This document shows positions 26,140 through 34,261 of a stretch of DNA of 38,357 nt, piece by piece. The DNA lies in the IMG/VR virus record IMGVR_UViG_3300044801_000070, positions 1 to 38,357 of that record. The stretch is one strand, 5' to 3'. The notes under the pieces are model-generated. The model was not told where the DNA came from and did no database searches. It saw only the letters and a program-made list of their open reading frames with translations. This stretch comes from a virus. Within the stretch, counting starts at the first letter, position 1. Every line of letters starts with the position of its first letter. The translations under genes were made by a program, and so were the position numbers.

Positions 26140-26291
26140 AGAATTTTATATTAAAATGTTTTGTTATAACGATATTTACTCTTTTTTCTTTATATATTAT
26201 TTCTATAAATGATTTATACCCATGTATTAATATACATCATCAAGTTATACAACCATACGGAATACCAATCACCATCCATTTAAAAGGATAG
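26136..26291 (+). CDS. Small membrane or secreted peptide, cassette gene 2
   Basis: 51 residues, ATG 26136 to TAG 26289-26291. A strong hydrophobic helix (FVITIFTLFSLYIISI) is followed by about 27 residues (YPCINIHHQVIQPYGIP) that would face the periplasm. No lipobox. It is coupled to gene 1 by ATGA. Function unknown; very AT-rich. Confidence 0.55.
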   Translation: MKNFILKCFVITIFTLFSLYIISINDLYPCINIHHQVIQPYGIPITIHLKG

Positions 26292-26294
26292 AAT

Positions 26295-26531
26295 ATGTTC
26301 GCTATATTTTTAGTCTTGATCGCAATCACTGGTTGCATCGCATTTTTGATAAAATTTTTATTCATCCAAAAACAAGATCTTTCTCTTTTGCAAAGCGGAA
26401 ATTATGTTATTCGTGAAGACTATGAAGCTTTAGAAAAAAAGTTACGGAGTTTAACGCCTGAGCAATTGGATAGATTAGTAGAAAAATGTGAAGAAGAGTT
26501 AAAAAATGCTAGGTTTAAAAAATCAGCTTAA
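26295..26531 (+). CDS. Membrane protein with coiled coil, cassette gene 3
   Basis: 78 residues. N-terminal membrane helix (IFLVLIAITGCIAFLIKFLF) and a C-terminal coiled coil (EDYEALEKKLRSLTPEQLDRL, VEKCEEELKNA), the plan of an inner-membrane spanin (Rz type). AAGGA lies seven bases upstream. The end overlaps the opposing KTSC gene by nine bases. A lysis role is a guess from topology. Confidence 0.6.
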   Translation: MFAIFLVLIAITGCIAFLIKFLFIQKQDLSLLQSGNYVIREDYEALEKKLRSLTPEQLDRLVEKCEEELKNARFKKSA

Positions 26532-27215
26532 GCGCTGATATGGATATCCTCCTTGACGTATCATTTGGTAGAAGGCTGCTCCGAGACTTGGTTGCTTTCC
26601 TCTCCACCAGCGACCATAATTATTCTGTCCATCTGTTCTAGCTGGGACAGCTCCGTTTTGAAACACTCTGAAAACTCCTGGAGGAACGCCATTATATCCA
26701 TAAACTGATCCTCCTTGGAATCTAACGAGTAGTTTTTTTGATTTGGGATCATATTTAAACCCATAAATATTTGATGAATTTAGATCGGCATGAGGAATCC
26801 CGCCTTGTTCGGGCTGCTCCCCTTGAGGCATCATCTGGTTTAGGAAATTGATAGTCCGCTGAAGTTCTTCCGGATTTCTTAAAAGTGCTTGTAATTCGGG
26901 ATCGGGATATGTGCGTAGATAATTTACAAATGCATCGTCTTTTTGTCCGGCCAAAATCCACATTAACTGAGCGCCTGGAGATGGTGGCGCTCCTAAGTTT
27001 GGCTCTACTTGCGGAGGATGTGGCGGTTGTTCGGGTGGTTGTTCCGGTTGTTGCTGGCCTTCTTCTCTCAACTGGGTTATTCTAGTCGCTGCATGTTCCA
27101 TCACCTGAGCGATTTTTGTTTTCAATTCCTCGCTTAGTGGTTCTCCCCTTTGGACAAGCAATTGCATCATTTCACGCAGAGAATTTTTGATGTCTTCAAT
27201 AGCTTGTTCGTTCAT
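26523..27215 (-). CDS. Virion-associated protein with C-terminal KTSC domain
   Basis: 230 residues. N-terminal helices, then a Pro/Gln-rich linker (60-80), a helical middle and a C-terminal KTSC domain (about 140-228): SSNIYGFKYDPKSKKLLVRF, SVYGYNGVPPGVFRVF, then AAFYQMIRQ. KTSC domains are small and of unknown function, sometimes found next to lysyl-tRNA synthetase or in phage proteins. Placement among ejection-type genes suggests a minor virion protein. Confidence 0.68.
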   Translation of the reverse strand: MNEQAIEDIKNSLREMMQLLVQRGEPLSEELKTKIAQVMEHAATRITQLREEGQQQPEQPPEQPPHPPQVEPNLGAPPSPGAQLMWILAGQKDDAFVNYLRTYPDPELQALLRNPEELQRTINFLNQMMPQGEQPEQGGIPHADLNSSNIYGFKYDPKSKKLLVRFQGGSVYGYNGVPPGVFRVFQNGAVPARTDGQNNYGRWWRGKQPSLGAAFYQMIRQGGYPYQRLS

Positions 27216-27216
27216 G

Positions 27217-27999
27217 CTACATCTTTAGGATTTTATCTAGAGCTGCTAATAGGGCGGAATCGCCTGCACTTTGTTGCTGTGGTTGAGGAGAAACTTGCCC
27301 TTGTTGTTTTGCTAAAAGTTCTCGAATATTTTTAGGTTGTCCACCTTGTTGCGGTTTAACAAATGCCTGTGCTTCTGCCGTAGGTGCCTGCGTAGGTTGT
27401 GATCCTGGAGGATTCATAACCTCCTCAGCTAAAGCATTCTGTTGCAATTGTTGCGATTGTTGCTGTTGTGCCGTCTCTCCGGTACCAAATAAACTCTCAA
27501 TAATTTTTGACCATGGCGTTTTATGACTTTTCATAAGTTTTTTTATCACCTCAGAAAACCTTTTATCACTTTGTGCGAGTGCTCCAGCCTCAATAGGCTT
27601 TCTTCCTTTCTTTATTTCTTCAGTCATAAATTGAAAAAGTTCAGGTGATTCTTGTTCAATGATATTTTTGTTTTGTTTTGCGGGTTCCGCTTTTTTAGAT
27701 GACCCAAATTCATTTTTAAGAAACTCTAATCCAGATTTTAGACTTAATCCTTGGGCTGTTCCTTTTTTTAGAAAATCCCCTAAGCCTGGCATCACTTTAT
27801 TTATCCCTTTATACGCCAATTCTTCGGGTACATATTGACTTAAAAAAGGAAGTATTTTTGATGCTGATTTAGCCGCTAAACCTGCTGTACCAAATGATGC
27901 AGCAGTTTCTAAAACTTGTCGTGCTTCACTGGTTCTTGTTTTGGCTCTTTTAATTTCTGATTCTGCCGCTAATTCATCAGGTCTTGAATAACTAGTCAT
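27217..27999 (-). CDS. Internal virion / DNA-ejection protein (probable)
   Basis: 260 residues: helical N-terminus with Ala-rich segment (ETAASFGTAGLAAKSAS), Lys-rich middle and Gln/Pro-rich end (QQQQSQQLQQ). Low complexity, helical and Gln-rich composition in the block just before the fibre genes is typical of podovirus ejection proteins. It overlaps the upstream gene by eight bases. Function by analogy only. Confidence 0.6.
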   Translation of the reverse strand: MTSYSRPDELAAESEIKRAKTRTSEARQVLETAASFGTAGLAAKSASKILPFLSQYVPEELAYKGINKVMPGLGDFLKKGTAQGLSLKSGLEFLKNEFGSSKKAEPAKQNKNIIEQESPELFQFMTEEIKKGRKPIEAGALAQSDKRFSEVIKKLMKSHKTPWSKIIESLFGTGETAQQQQSQQLQQNALAEEVMNPPGSQPTQAPTAEAQAFVKPQQGGQPKNIRELLAKQQGQVSPQPQQQSAGDSALLAALDKILKM

Positions 28000-29368
28000 T
28001 TGCCACCGACTTTGAAAATGCTGGAAATAATCCTATATCACGCCAATTAGGAAAGAAATCACTAACACCTTTACTCACTTCCCTATCTAATCTTGGTATA
28101 GATCCATATTGATCTTTATTTTCTCTTAGATAGTCAAAGAAAGCATATTCATCAAAATTAGGATCTTGTTGTTTCATTTGTCGCGCGATAGCTAAAAAAC
28201 TATCATTTGGCGTTAAATCTTTAAAAAGATCTTGAGCAAACGCCCTTGTACTTTCCGTAGGGTTTTTAGGAGATATTTTCGTATTACTTATTAAAGATTT
28301 AACTTTTTCAGTTCTAGGATATTGAATGATTGCAGCACCACCAGGGGATAATCCCATTCCTAACTGATTACCGTTCTCATCAAGTCTATCTGTTGTTAAA
28401 TAATTGTAAAAATCCTCATCACTTCCCATATCTGCATAGTTTTTTGCAATATGCATTAAATTCTTTATCGTCTCGTCCTTTTTATGCGGAAGAACTCTAT
28501 CCCAAACATCTCTATTAGCTATTTCAGTTGCTCTGTTTTTATCTTTTGCTAAATCTAATGCCTTCTTGGAATAATATTCTCCTGCTTGTTCTGGAGTCAT
28601 TTTTCCTGTTGCTACCGCATTTCTAGCTTTCTTCTTAATATTTAATTGCAAGTCTCCAGGAATATCCTTGAACGTTTCTTTACCTTCTTTTTGAAGTCGA
28701 ATTTGAAGTTGTTTGTCAAAAGAATCGTCAACCTGGTTATCTATACCTTTTTTGTAATCAAGTTGTTGACGAAACTTCTCAGGGGAATTTTCGTATAATT
28801 CTCTTTGATTATTGGCATATGCATTTGCTTCTTCAAATGTTCTTGCTACTCCCCTATCGAATGCCTCATTTATTGCTGACTCTTGTCTTTGTTGATTCCA
28901 AGGTGATGGAGGTACGAATTTTTCATTTAAAGGGTTTTCGTTTGCTGCTGGAGGATTCGATATAGCTTCTTGTTGTCTTGATAACCCTGAAGGTATTGTT
29001 TGTCCAGCTTGTGGAGTTTGTTTGTTTTGTTGTTGCATATTGGCAAACTGAACATCTTTGATACTCGGTGACGATTGTGGGCCTTCATTTTGTCCCTGAA
29101 TATCTCTGCGACCGTATGCATTTCTAATGTTGTTTTGCTTTGCTAGTTCAGAGAAAGACTGGATCATTTGAGGCGTAACCCCTGGAATAGCAGACAATCT
29201 TGCTAACTGTTGCATAGGATTTAAATTTCCATGTTCTTTCTCGAAACTTTGCAATCCACTAGCCAGTCTTGAACGTTCAATTTCTTTAGGCACCTGCTCT
29301 GCTAAGCCTTGACCTATTCCGGAACCAATACGGCCGAAGATGTTTGCGTTTTTTATATACTGAGCCAT
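27992..29368 (-). CDS. Large internal virion / DNA-ejection protein (probable)
   Basis: 458 residues, mostly helical and polar. Gly-containing N-terminus (FGRIGSGIGQGLAEQVP), Gln/Asn-rich region (90-170), then a helical C-terminal half. The start is coupled by TAATG and has GAGG. Size and position match the second ejection protein of P22-like phages, which crosses the cell envelope ahead of the DNA. Confidence 0.62.
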   Translation of the reverse strand: MAQYIKNANIFGRIGSGIGQGLAEQVPKEIERSRLASGLQSFEKEHGNLNPMQQLARLSAIPGVTPQMIQSFSELAKQNNIRNAYGRRDIQGQNEGPQSSPSIKDVQFANMQQQNKQTPQAGQTIPSGLSRQQEAISNPPAANENPLNEKFVPPSPWNQQRQESAINEAFDRGVARTFEEANAYANNQRELYENSPEKFRQQLDYKKGIDNQVDDSFDKQLQIRLQKEGKETFKDIPGDLQLNIKKKARNAVATGKMTPEQAGEYYSKKALDLAKDKNRATEIANRDVWDRVLPHKKDETIKNLMHIAKNYADMGSDEDFYNYLTTDRLDENGNQLGMGLSPGGAAIIQYPRTEKVKSLISNTKISPKNPTESTRAFAQDLFKDLTPNDSFLAIARQMKQQDPNFDEYAFFDYLRENKDQYGSIPRLDREVSKGVSDFFPNWRDIGLFPAFSKSVAND

Positions 29369-30093
29369 TAAAAACCTCGATTTGGAAGTTGAGTTCTTCC
29401 TGAAGGACTAGCTTGTGGACTTGCTTGAGGAGCGCTTCCACCATAGGGCGAAGTCTGAGCGCCTACTTTATTGCCACCAAAAGCATTTGAAAACCAATTG
29501 CCTGCCGCATTTCCTGCTGCTGCTCCCGCTGGTCCTCCAAAAAATGCTCCTGCTGCTGTTCCTACTGCTGGAGCGAGTTGCCCGAGTAAACCAGGAGATC
29601 CTTGTTCTGTAACCATATTTTGAGAATAATTTCCTAGTCCAGTTTGTCCAATCTGCTGCAATCCTTGCGCTCCTGCTTGTCGCAAATTAGCTCTGATTGC
29701 GCCTAGTCTTTCTGCTAAATCAACACCACCTTGAGTCTGAGCATTTCTAAAACCTGAAGAAGACAATCCGCCGGCTCCCATGCCTGCAAACTGCTCACTA
29801 ATGCCTGGCACTATCTCTTCGTTGTATTGTCGCATCTGAGGAGCTGCAAACGCTGCCATATCAGAAGGATTTTCACTAAGTAGATTTCGATAATAATCTG
29901 CTGCCGTTCCAAATGCTCCACCTGCTCCTGGAGCCATTCCGGCGCCAACAGCTTGTTGATAAAGCCCTTCTTGTTCCGGTCTGAGCGTAGAAACATTTTC
30001 TCGTTTCTCTGGAGTTCCGGTAAGGAATTGACTAGCTTTTTTATTCCATGATTTTGGGGCTAATCCTAGCCACCCTAGACTTAATCCTGCCAT
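29368..30093 (-). CDS. Ejection-type virion protein with glycine zipper
   Basis: 241 residues from ATG 30093, eight bases after GGAG (upstream in-frame starts overlap the previous gene and lack a site). Ala/Gly/Gln-rich. Residues about 170-215 form a glycine zipper (AAGAFFGGPAGAAAGNAAGN) able to enter membranes; the C-terminus is Ser/Pro-rich. First gene of the probable ejection block. Confidence 0.6.
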   Translation of the reverse strand: MAGLSLGWLGLAPKSWNKKASQFLTGTPEKRENVSTLRPEQEGLYQQAVGAGMAPGAGGAFGTAADYYRNLLSENPSDMAAFAAPQMRQYNEEIVPGISEQFAGMGAGGLSSSGFRNAQTQGGVDLAERLGAIRANLRQAGAQGLQQIGQTGLGNYSQNMVTEQGSPGLLGQLAPAVGTAAGAFFGGPAGAAAGNAAGNWFSNAFGGNKVGAQTSPYGGSAPQASPQASPSGRTQLPNRGF

Positions 30094-30095
30094 AG

Positions 30096-30584
30096 TTAAA
30101 GCTCCTGTATGTATTCCATGACAGCCCAACATCTCGAATAAGATGCCGCCACAGTGATATTAATATTAATCGCATCATAAGTTATCGTATCGGATCCATT
30201 CGGTATGGGCTCGCCTGTTAATGCCGTTGCATTCGTAGCGGCTGCGTAGAGTTGTATCAAGCTAAAATTAGCGTCTACACTCACGCCATGCGGTTTTGAG
30301 TTCAACCCTATGCTAAGCGCTCCGAAATCAACCACAATCCTTAGAATCGTCCTAAACTGCTGAGAAGATCCGCCGTCTGAGACTATATTCATGCCAGGAA
30401 TAAACGACTTTCCGCTTAAAAGTTCCTGATCTAAATAATAGCCAATCTCACGCACGTTAATCGCATTCGCAAGTTTCTTCAGTTGTTCTACGATAAAAGG
30501 CCTAGCCTCGTCCCATTTTTCAGGTACAACATCGTAAACAGGGACGTAAGACTCTAGATTTTGGCTGTCGATTGGTATTGTCAT
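30096..30584 (-). CDS. Minor structural protein
   Basis: 162 residues, globular, with KWDEARPFIVEQLKKLANAINVREIGYYLDQE at the N-terminus and a beta-rich C-terminus. Similar proteins that carry this start occur next to podovirus fibre and hub genes. AGGA lies ten bases upstream. Role unknown; probably a fibre attachment or tail protein. Confidence 0.6.
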   Translation of the reverse strand: MTIPIDSQNLESYVPVYDVVPEKWDEARPFIVEQLKKLANAINVREIGYYLDQELLSGKSFIPGMNIVSDGGSSQQFRTILRIVVDFGALSIGLNSKPHGVSVDANFSLIQLYAAATNATALTGEPIPNGSDTITYDAININITVAASYSRCWAVMEYIQEL

Positions 30585-30587
30585 ATT

Positions 30588-31253
30588 TTAATTTCCTAGT
30601 GCTACCCAAAAAAATTGGTTATAAGCGCTCGAATTTGTGATAAAAGCCCAGCTAAAGCTTGTTTTTGATGGTGTTGCACCTGTTTTTAAAATAGTAGCTC
30701 TTCCCGTACTACCTGGAGCCGGATTATCAAAACATTCTTGTGTCCATATATTATAACATGCGACAGGGAAAGCATTTGGCAATATAGAGGTAAATGTTAT
30801 AGTTCCAGTGTCTGGAGTTGAACCACTAGCAAAAAATCCCGCATGTGGACCAGTTACAACACCCCACAAAAGAATAAGTCCTCCTGGTAAATAAGTATAA
30901 CCTTGATTTCCTAAAGAGGGTTGAAAGTTCCTTGTCAATGATGTTAAAAACCCATTATCACCAGATTGGTAATACAAGATTTCATCCGTATTTATTCCGT
31001 CATTTACCTGGTTCACAAATAGCTCGCCAGTGCCCGCAACAGGTGTAGGATTAGGGGCAGGGATCGAAATAGTAGATATAGCATTCATGTGCACGCACGT
31101 GTGATAGCCGTTCTTTACCGTCGTATTAGAATAAGGCAAATGATCGACTCCGAAACTCGTATCAAGTTGTTGAAAGTTCCCTTGAATATTCTTGTAATCC
31201 TGGTCAAGGTTAACTGTACCGGTCGGAATTAGAGGCTGATAAAGTGAAGGCAT
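30588..31253 (-). CDS. Short tail fibre with gp53-like C-terminal domain
   Basis: 221 residues. The C-terminal half follows the gp53-like fibre tip: GYTYLPGGLILLWGVV, FTSILPNAFPVACYNIW, then SSAYNQFFWVALG. This domain binds receptors in several phages. The N-terminal part (NLDQDYKNIQGNFQQLDTSFG) is the attachment segment. AGGAAT lies upstream. Confidence 0.72.
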   Translation of the reverse strand: MPSLYQPLIPTGTVNLDQDYKNIQGNFQQLDTSFGVDHLPYSNTTVKNGYHTCVHMNAISTISIPAPNPTPVAGTGELFVNQVNDGINTDEILYYQSGDNGFLTSLTRNFQPSLGNQGYTYLPGGLILLWGVVTGPHAGFFASGSTPDTGTITFTSILPNAFPVACYNIWTQECFDNPAPGSTGRATILKTGATPSKTSFSWAFITNSSAYNQFFWVALGN

Positions 31254-31293
31254 ATTTATTCCTAATAATCATATTTGTGTAATTATATTTGCG

Positions 31294-33675
31294 TTAAGGC
31301 TGTGTTAATCTCCCGGCACGACGAATCCATAACACTTGGGCATCTATCTGTATATCTTGCTGCTGTTCTTCACCTGCAAGTTGAGCGTTGCTAAACGTAT
31401 ATTCTAGCGTTAAAAAGTTGGCTCTAGTTGCACAATAAACACGCTGCCAGAATTTTGTACCTCGGATATTGCTTGTCGTCGATTGTGTCGTTGGAATTAT
31501 CGAGTTAAAGAACGTGTCAGGCGTTGCTATCGAAGAACCGTTGTTAATGTCGTTTTGAGGTACCTTGTTTGAAACATTTATATCGTCATAGTCTAAATAG
31601 ACATTAAGAGAAATAGCTCCAGGATTAGTGTTCTCTGTACTATCCATGAGTATGTCTAAATAACCAAGCTGGATACTCTGACCTTCATCCAAGAAATTGA
31701 ATTTCTTGCTAATGATAGAGAAGTTTTCGACGATTGCAAGATAGCCAAGGCCATTGTAAGCCTGGCCGGATGGGTCAAGTTGTGGCGTGCTGAATTCCTG
31801 ACTAACTGTGTTGTAAATCATCAACTGGAATGTGTTGGCATCGTTTACAATGATTCCGAAAACGCCGTTGTTGGCATTGTACGGCAGGCCAGTATTAGGA
31901 TTTATCCCAGTATTCAGATTTGAGAAATTAGAAGTCGGCGGAATCCCGCTAATTTTTACGACAAAATCAGTGCTCATATTGTGATTAGGAGAAGTGATAA
32001 TTGTCGGTGTCGTGTCGTATCCAACTATATTTTGTATGTATAGGCTGACATCATTAACCGTTAATTCATTTAGGATTTCAACAAATCCTTGCTGATTGCC
32101 AGCAACGATCAAAGGATCAGCTTGTGGCTGGTTTATCCATGGGAAATTGCATTCTATCCACGGAATCGGAGTATTTAGCCAAGTCCGGCTAGATTGAGCC
32201 TGATATGTTCCTAGACACGTTAAAGAGTCGTTGAAAAGCGCCCAGGAGTCATTTTCGTAGTTATAAACGAGGCGTTGGTTAGGAAAAATTCCTGTGCCTA
32301 CTTTGGGATCATAATCTTCTGCTATCGGCACAGTCCAATAGGCTAAGCGATTAACAAAATCTCTGATCCCCTGTACACGTGAAGGACCGGAATTTGTGGA
32401 ATTAAATTGAAATACGAAATCAGGAATCTTTATATCGATACGCTCTGATTTATAACTATCACATTCAACGATCCCTTTGTCACCAATACCTACAAGAGAA
32501 GTATCGAATTGCACAGAGCTAAAAGTTCCTTCAACGCCTAATTCGCTATTTACTCTTTCGATTTGAAATGGGCTAATTGACCTACCGGTATATCGCAACT
32601 GCCAAGTGCTACGCTCACAATAAATAACAAGATTGTCGCGTACAAAACCGACTGAAACAATGTCCTCTGACGTTGGTATGTCGAGAAATCCTCCTTGTCC
32701 TCTGATATCATCTCTCCATGATCCTTTGGCTGGTGGGCCTGCTGAGTATGGTATAAATGGATTGCCTATTGTCGACCAGCGTATACGATTAGAATAATTA
32801 ACCGCACTGGCTTTGGTTGGCCCTTCATATGTGTTAAACGTGACCATCCTCCCCCTATATGGAAGCATACACAGAAAATTAAATAGGAGTGTTGTTGCGT
32901 CAATCTGATTCCAGGTTGACGAGTCGAAATTTACCCATGATATACCATCGGTAATTCTTGGGGGATCTGCTAAAGTTCCGTATTGTCCGGTGTTATTTGT
33001 CACCCAGAAAAGTTTATTTCCTGGCGTATTAAATGGATTAGGCGTGCTGTAGGATATCCAGTAATTTGTCGACCAAAAAAAATCTACTCCCGAAGGGGAT
33101 GCATTATGCGCGTTCCAGGTTGTCCCTGCGATGAATTCTTGCCATTGATTTAAACCTGAATTGAACGTATAGGCATAGCATTGATCAAAAGCAACTGTCG
33201 TGTCATTTTCACTATTAGCATTCTCCAAAATACGCAATCCCATCACGGGTAATCCAGGGAAGTATTGAATAGCTGTTAAAGGAACCGATCCAGTGACTTT
33301 AAAAACTCCTGTAGTACGGTTAAGCGTTGCTAATGCTGCTAGATTGTTTGATAAAAGAGTTACTAAAGGCCCAACGCCTCCGGCATCCGTAAAAGTATCC
33401 GTCCCAATTTGGAATGTGGCTATACCTGGATTTATGGGAATTGGAGTTATCGAGATTCCAGTGTTATTTCCTAGATTATTTGTTGTTCCGATATTTCGTT
33501 GAAGACGACCTAAAAGCTGATATCCGCGTTTCCTCTTGATCCTCTCGCGCCAAACATAGGCATTCTGTAAATTAGGGTAAGCGTCATCAGGCAATAGGAA
33601 TTCTTCGCGCTGTTGCACGAGTCCAACCGACATGCCCGTAATACGAAGCGGACTATATCCTGCCATAATTCTCAT
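31294..33675 (-). CDS. Large tail hub / nozzle-like protein
   Basis: 793 residues. The N-terminus GMSVGLVQQREEFLLPDDAYP then NAYVWRERIKRKRGYQLLGR is typical of podovirus tail-tube/nozzle proteins. The middle has WD-like beta segments (YNYENDSWALFNDSLTCLGTY). Residues about 575-650 contain an insert with the ITSPNHN...NDANTFQL pattern seen also in the adaptor gene upstream. ATG 33675 overlaps the HNH stop as ATGA; ATG at codon 4 is an alternative. Function by size and synteny. Confidence 0.7.
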   Translation of the reverse strand: MRIMAGYSPLRITGMSVGLVQQREEFLLPDDAYPNLQNAYVWRERIKRKRGYQLLGRLQRNIGTTNNLGNNTGISITPIPINPGIATFQIGTDTFTDAGGVGPLVTLLSNNLAALATLNRTTGVFKVTGSVPLTAIQYFPGLPVMGLRILENANSENDTTVAFDQCYAYTFNSGLNQWQEFIAGTTWNAHNASPSGVDFFWSTNYWISYSTPNPFNTPGNKLFWVTNNTGQYGTLADPPRITDGISWVNFDSSTWNQIDATTLLFNFLCMLPYRGRMVTFNTYEGPTKASAVNYSNRIRWSTIGNPFIPYSAGPPAKGSWRDDIRGQGGFLDIPTSEDIVSVGFVRDNLVIYCERSTWQLRYTGRSISPFQIERVNSELGVEGTFSSVQFDTSLVGIGDKGIVECDSYKSERIDIKIPDFVFQFNSTNSGPSRVQGIRDFVNRLAYWTVPIAEDYDPKVGTGIFPNQRLVYNYENDSWALFNDSLTCLGTYQAQSSRTWLNTPIPWIECNFPWINQPQADPLIVAGNQQGFVEILNELTVNDVSLYIQNIVGYDTTPTIITSPNHNMSTDFVVKISGIPPTSNFSNLNTGINPNTGLPYNANNGVFGIIVNDANTFQLMIYNTVSQEFSTPQLDPSGQAYNGLGYLAIVENFSIISKKFNFLDEGQSIQLGYLDILMDSTENTNPGAISLNVYLDYDDINVSNKVPQNDINNGSSIATPDTFFNSIIPTTQSTTSNIRGTKFWQRVYCATRANFLTLEYTFSNAQLAGEEQQQDIQIDAQVLWIRRAGRLTQP

Positions 33676-34202
33676 TCAGAAGGTTTAAATACCTTCTTAT
33701 TTCTTGGGTTAATTTTAGAATTTCCATTCTTTGCACCTTTTGGCGCACCACCTGCCCATCTTCCTTTTTGTAAGCAATCTTGGTTATTATCATAATGTGT
33801 TCCAAGCCATAAATGTTTTGGGTTAACACACCTTCTATTATCGCAAGTGTGAAGAACCAGCAATTTTTCAGGAATTTCTCCTTTAAAAACTTTATAGCTG
33901 AGTCGATGTACATAAATATTAGTTTTTTGTTTGTCATAATCCTTAGTTACACCGTAACCACATTTAAGAATCGTGCCTTTCCATTCCCAACATCCACCAG
34001 AGATTTTCTTAGTATTGTGAATGATTTTACATTCATTTGAACAATATACATGTCGCTTACCTGTACATATGGACTTACATTCCAAACATTTTCTTTGAGT
34101 TTTTTTTAGATAATAGGATCTATAACATTCCTTACAGGCTAATTGACCCTTTGAAAACTCTTCAAATTCTTTTTCTATTTTACATCTGCAACATTTTTTC
34201 AT
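33672..34202 (-). CDS. HNH endonuclease 2 (probable homing gene in the late operon)
   Basis: 176 residues. N-terminal zinc modules (CCRCKIEKEFEEF, CKEC, CLEC, CSNEC), then an HNH_3 domain: CWEWKGTI...YGV, VHRLSYKVFKGEIPEKLLVLH, CDNRRCVNPKHLWLGTHYDNN. His/Asn of the HNH are in VLHTCDN and NPKHL. It interrupts the adaptor-hub order and is AT-rich. The leader and N-terminus resemble HNH gene 1. It likely spreads by cutting related phages that lack it. Confidence 0.85.
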   Translation of the reverse strand: MKKCCRCKIEKEFEEFSKGQLACKECYRSYYLKKTQRKCLECKSICTGKRHVYCSNECKIIHNTKKISGGCWEWKGTILKCGYGVTKDYDKQKTNIYVHRLSYKVFKGEIPEKLLVLHTCDNRRCVNPKHLWLGTHYDNNQDCLQKGRWAGGAPKGAKNGNSKINPRNKKVFKPSE

Positions 34203-34256
34203 TTGATATCTCCTTTTTCTAGGAGTGTATCATATGCACTATATTCAATATATCAA
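34203..34256 (-). promoter_or_regulatory. Promoter and SD-masking hairpin of HNH gene 2
   Basis: Read leftward: TTGATA (about 34256-34251), 16 bases, TATGAT. Then the hairpin CTCCT (34225-34221), loop AGAAAA, AGGAG (34214-34210), which buries the ribosome site AAGGAG. The segment TACACTC..TA.AAAAAGGAG is shared with the leader of HNH gene 1. Confidence 0.6.
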
Positions 34257-34261
34257 CATAT

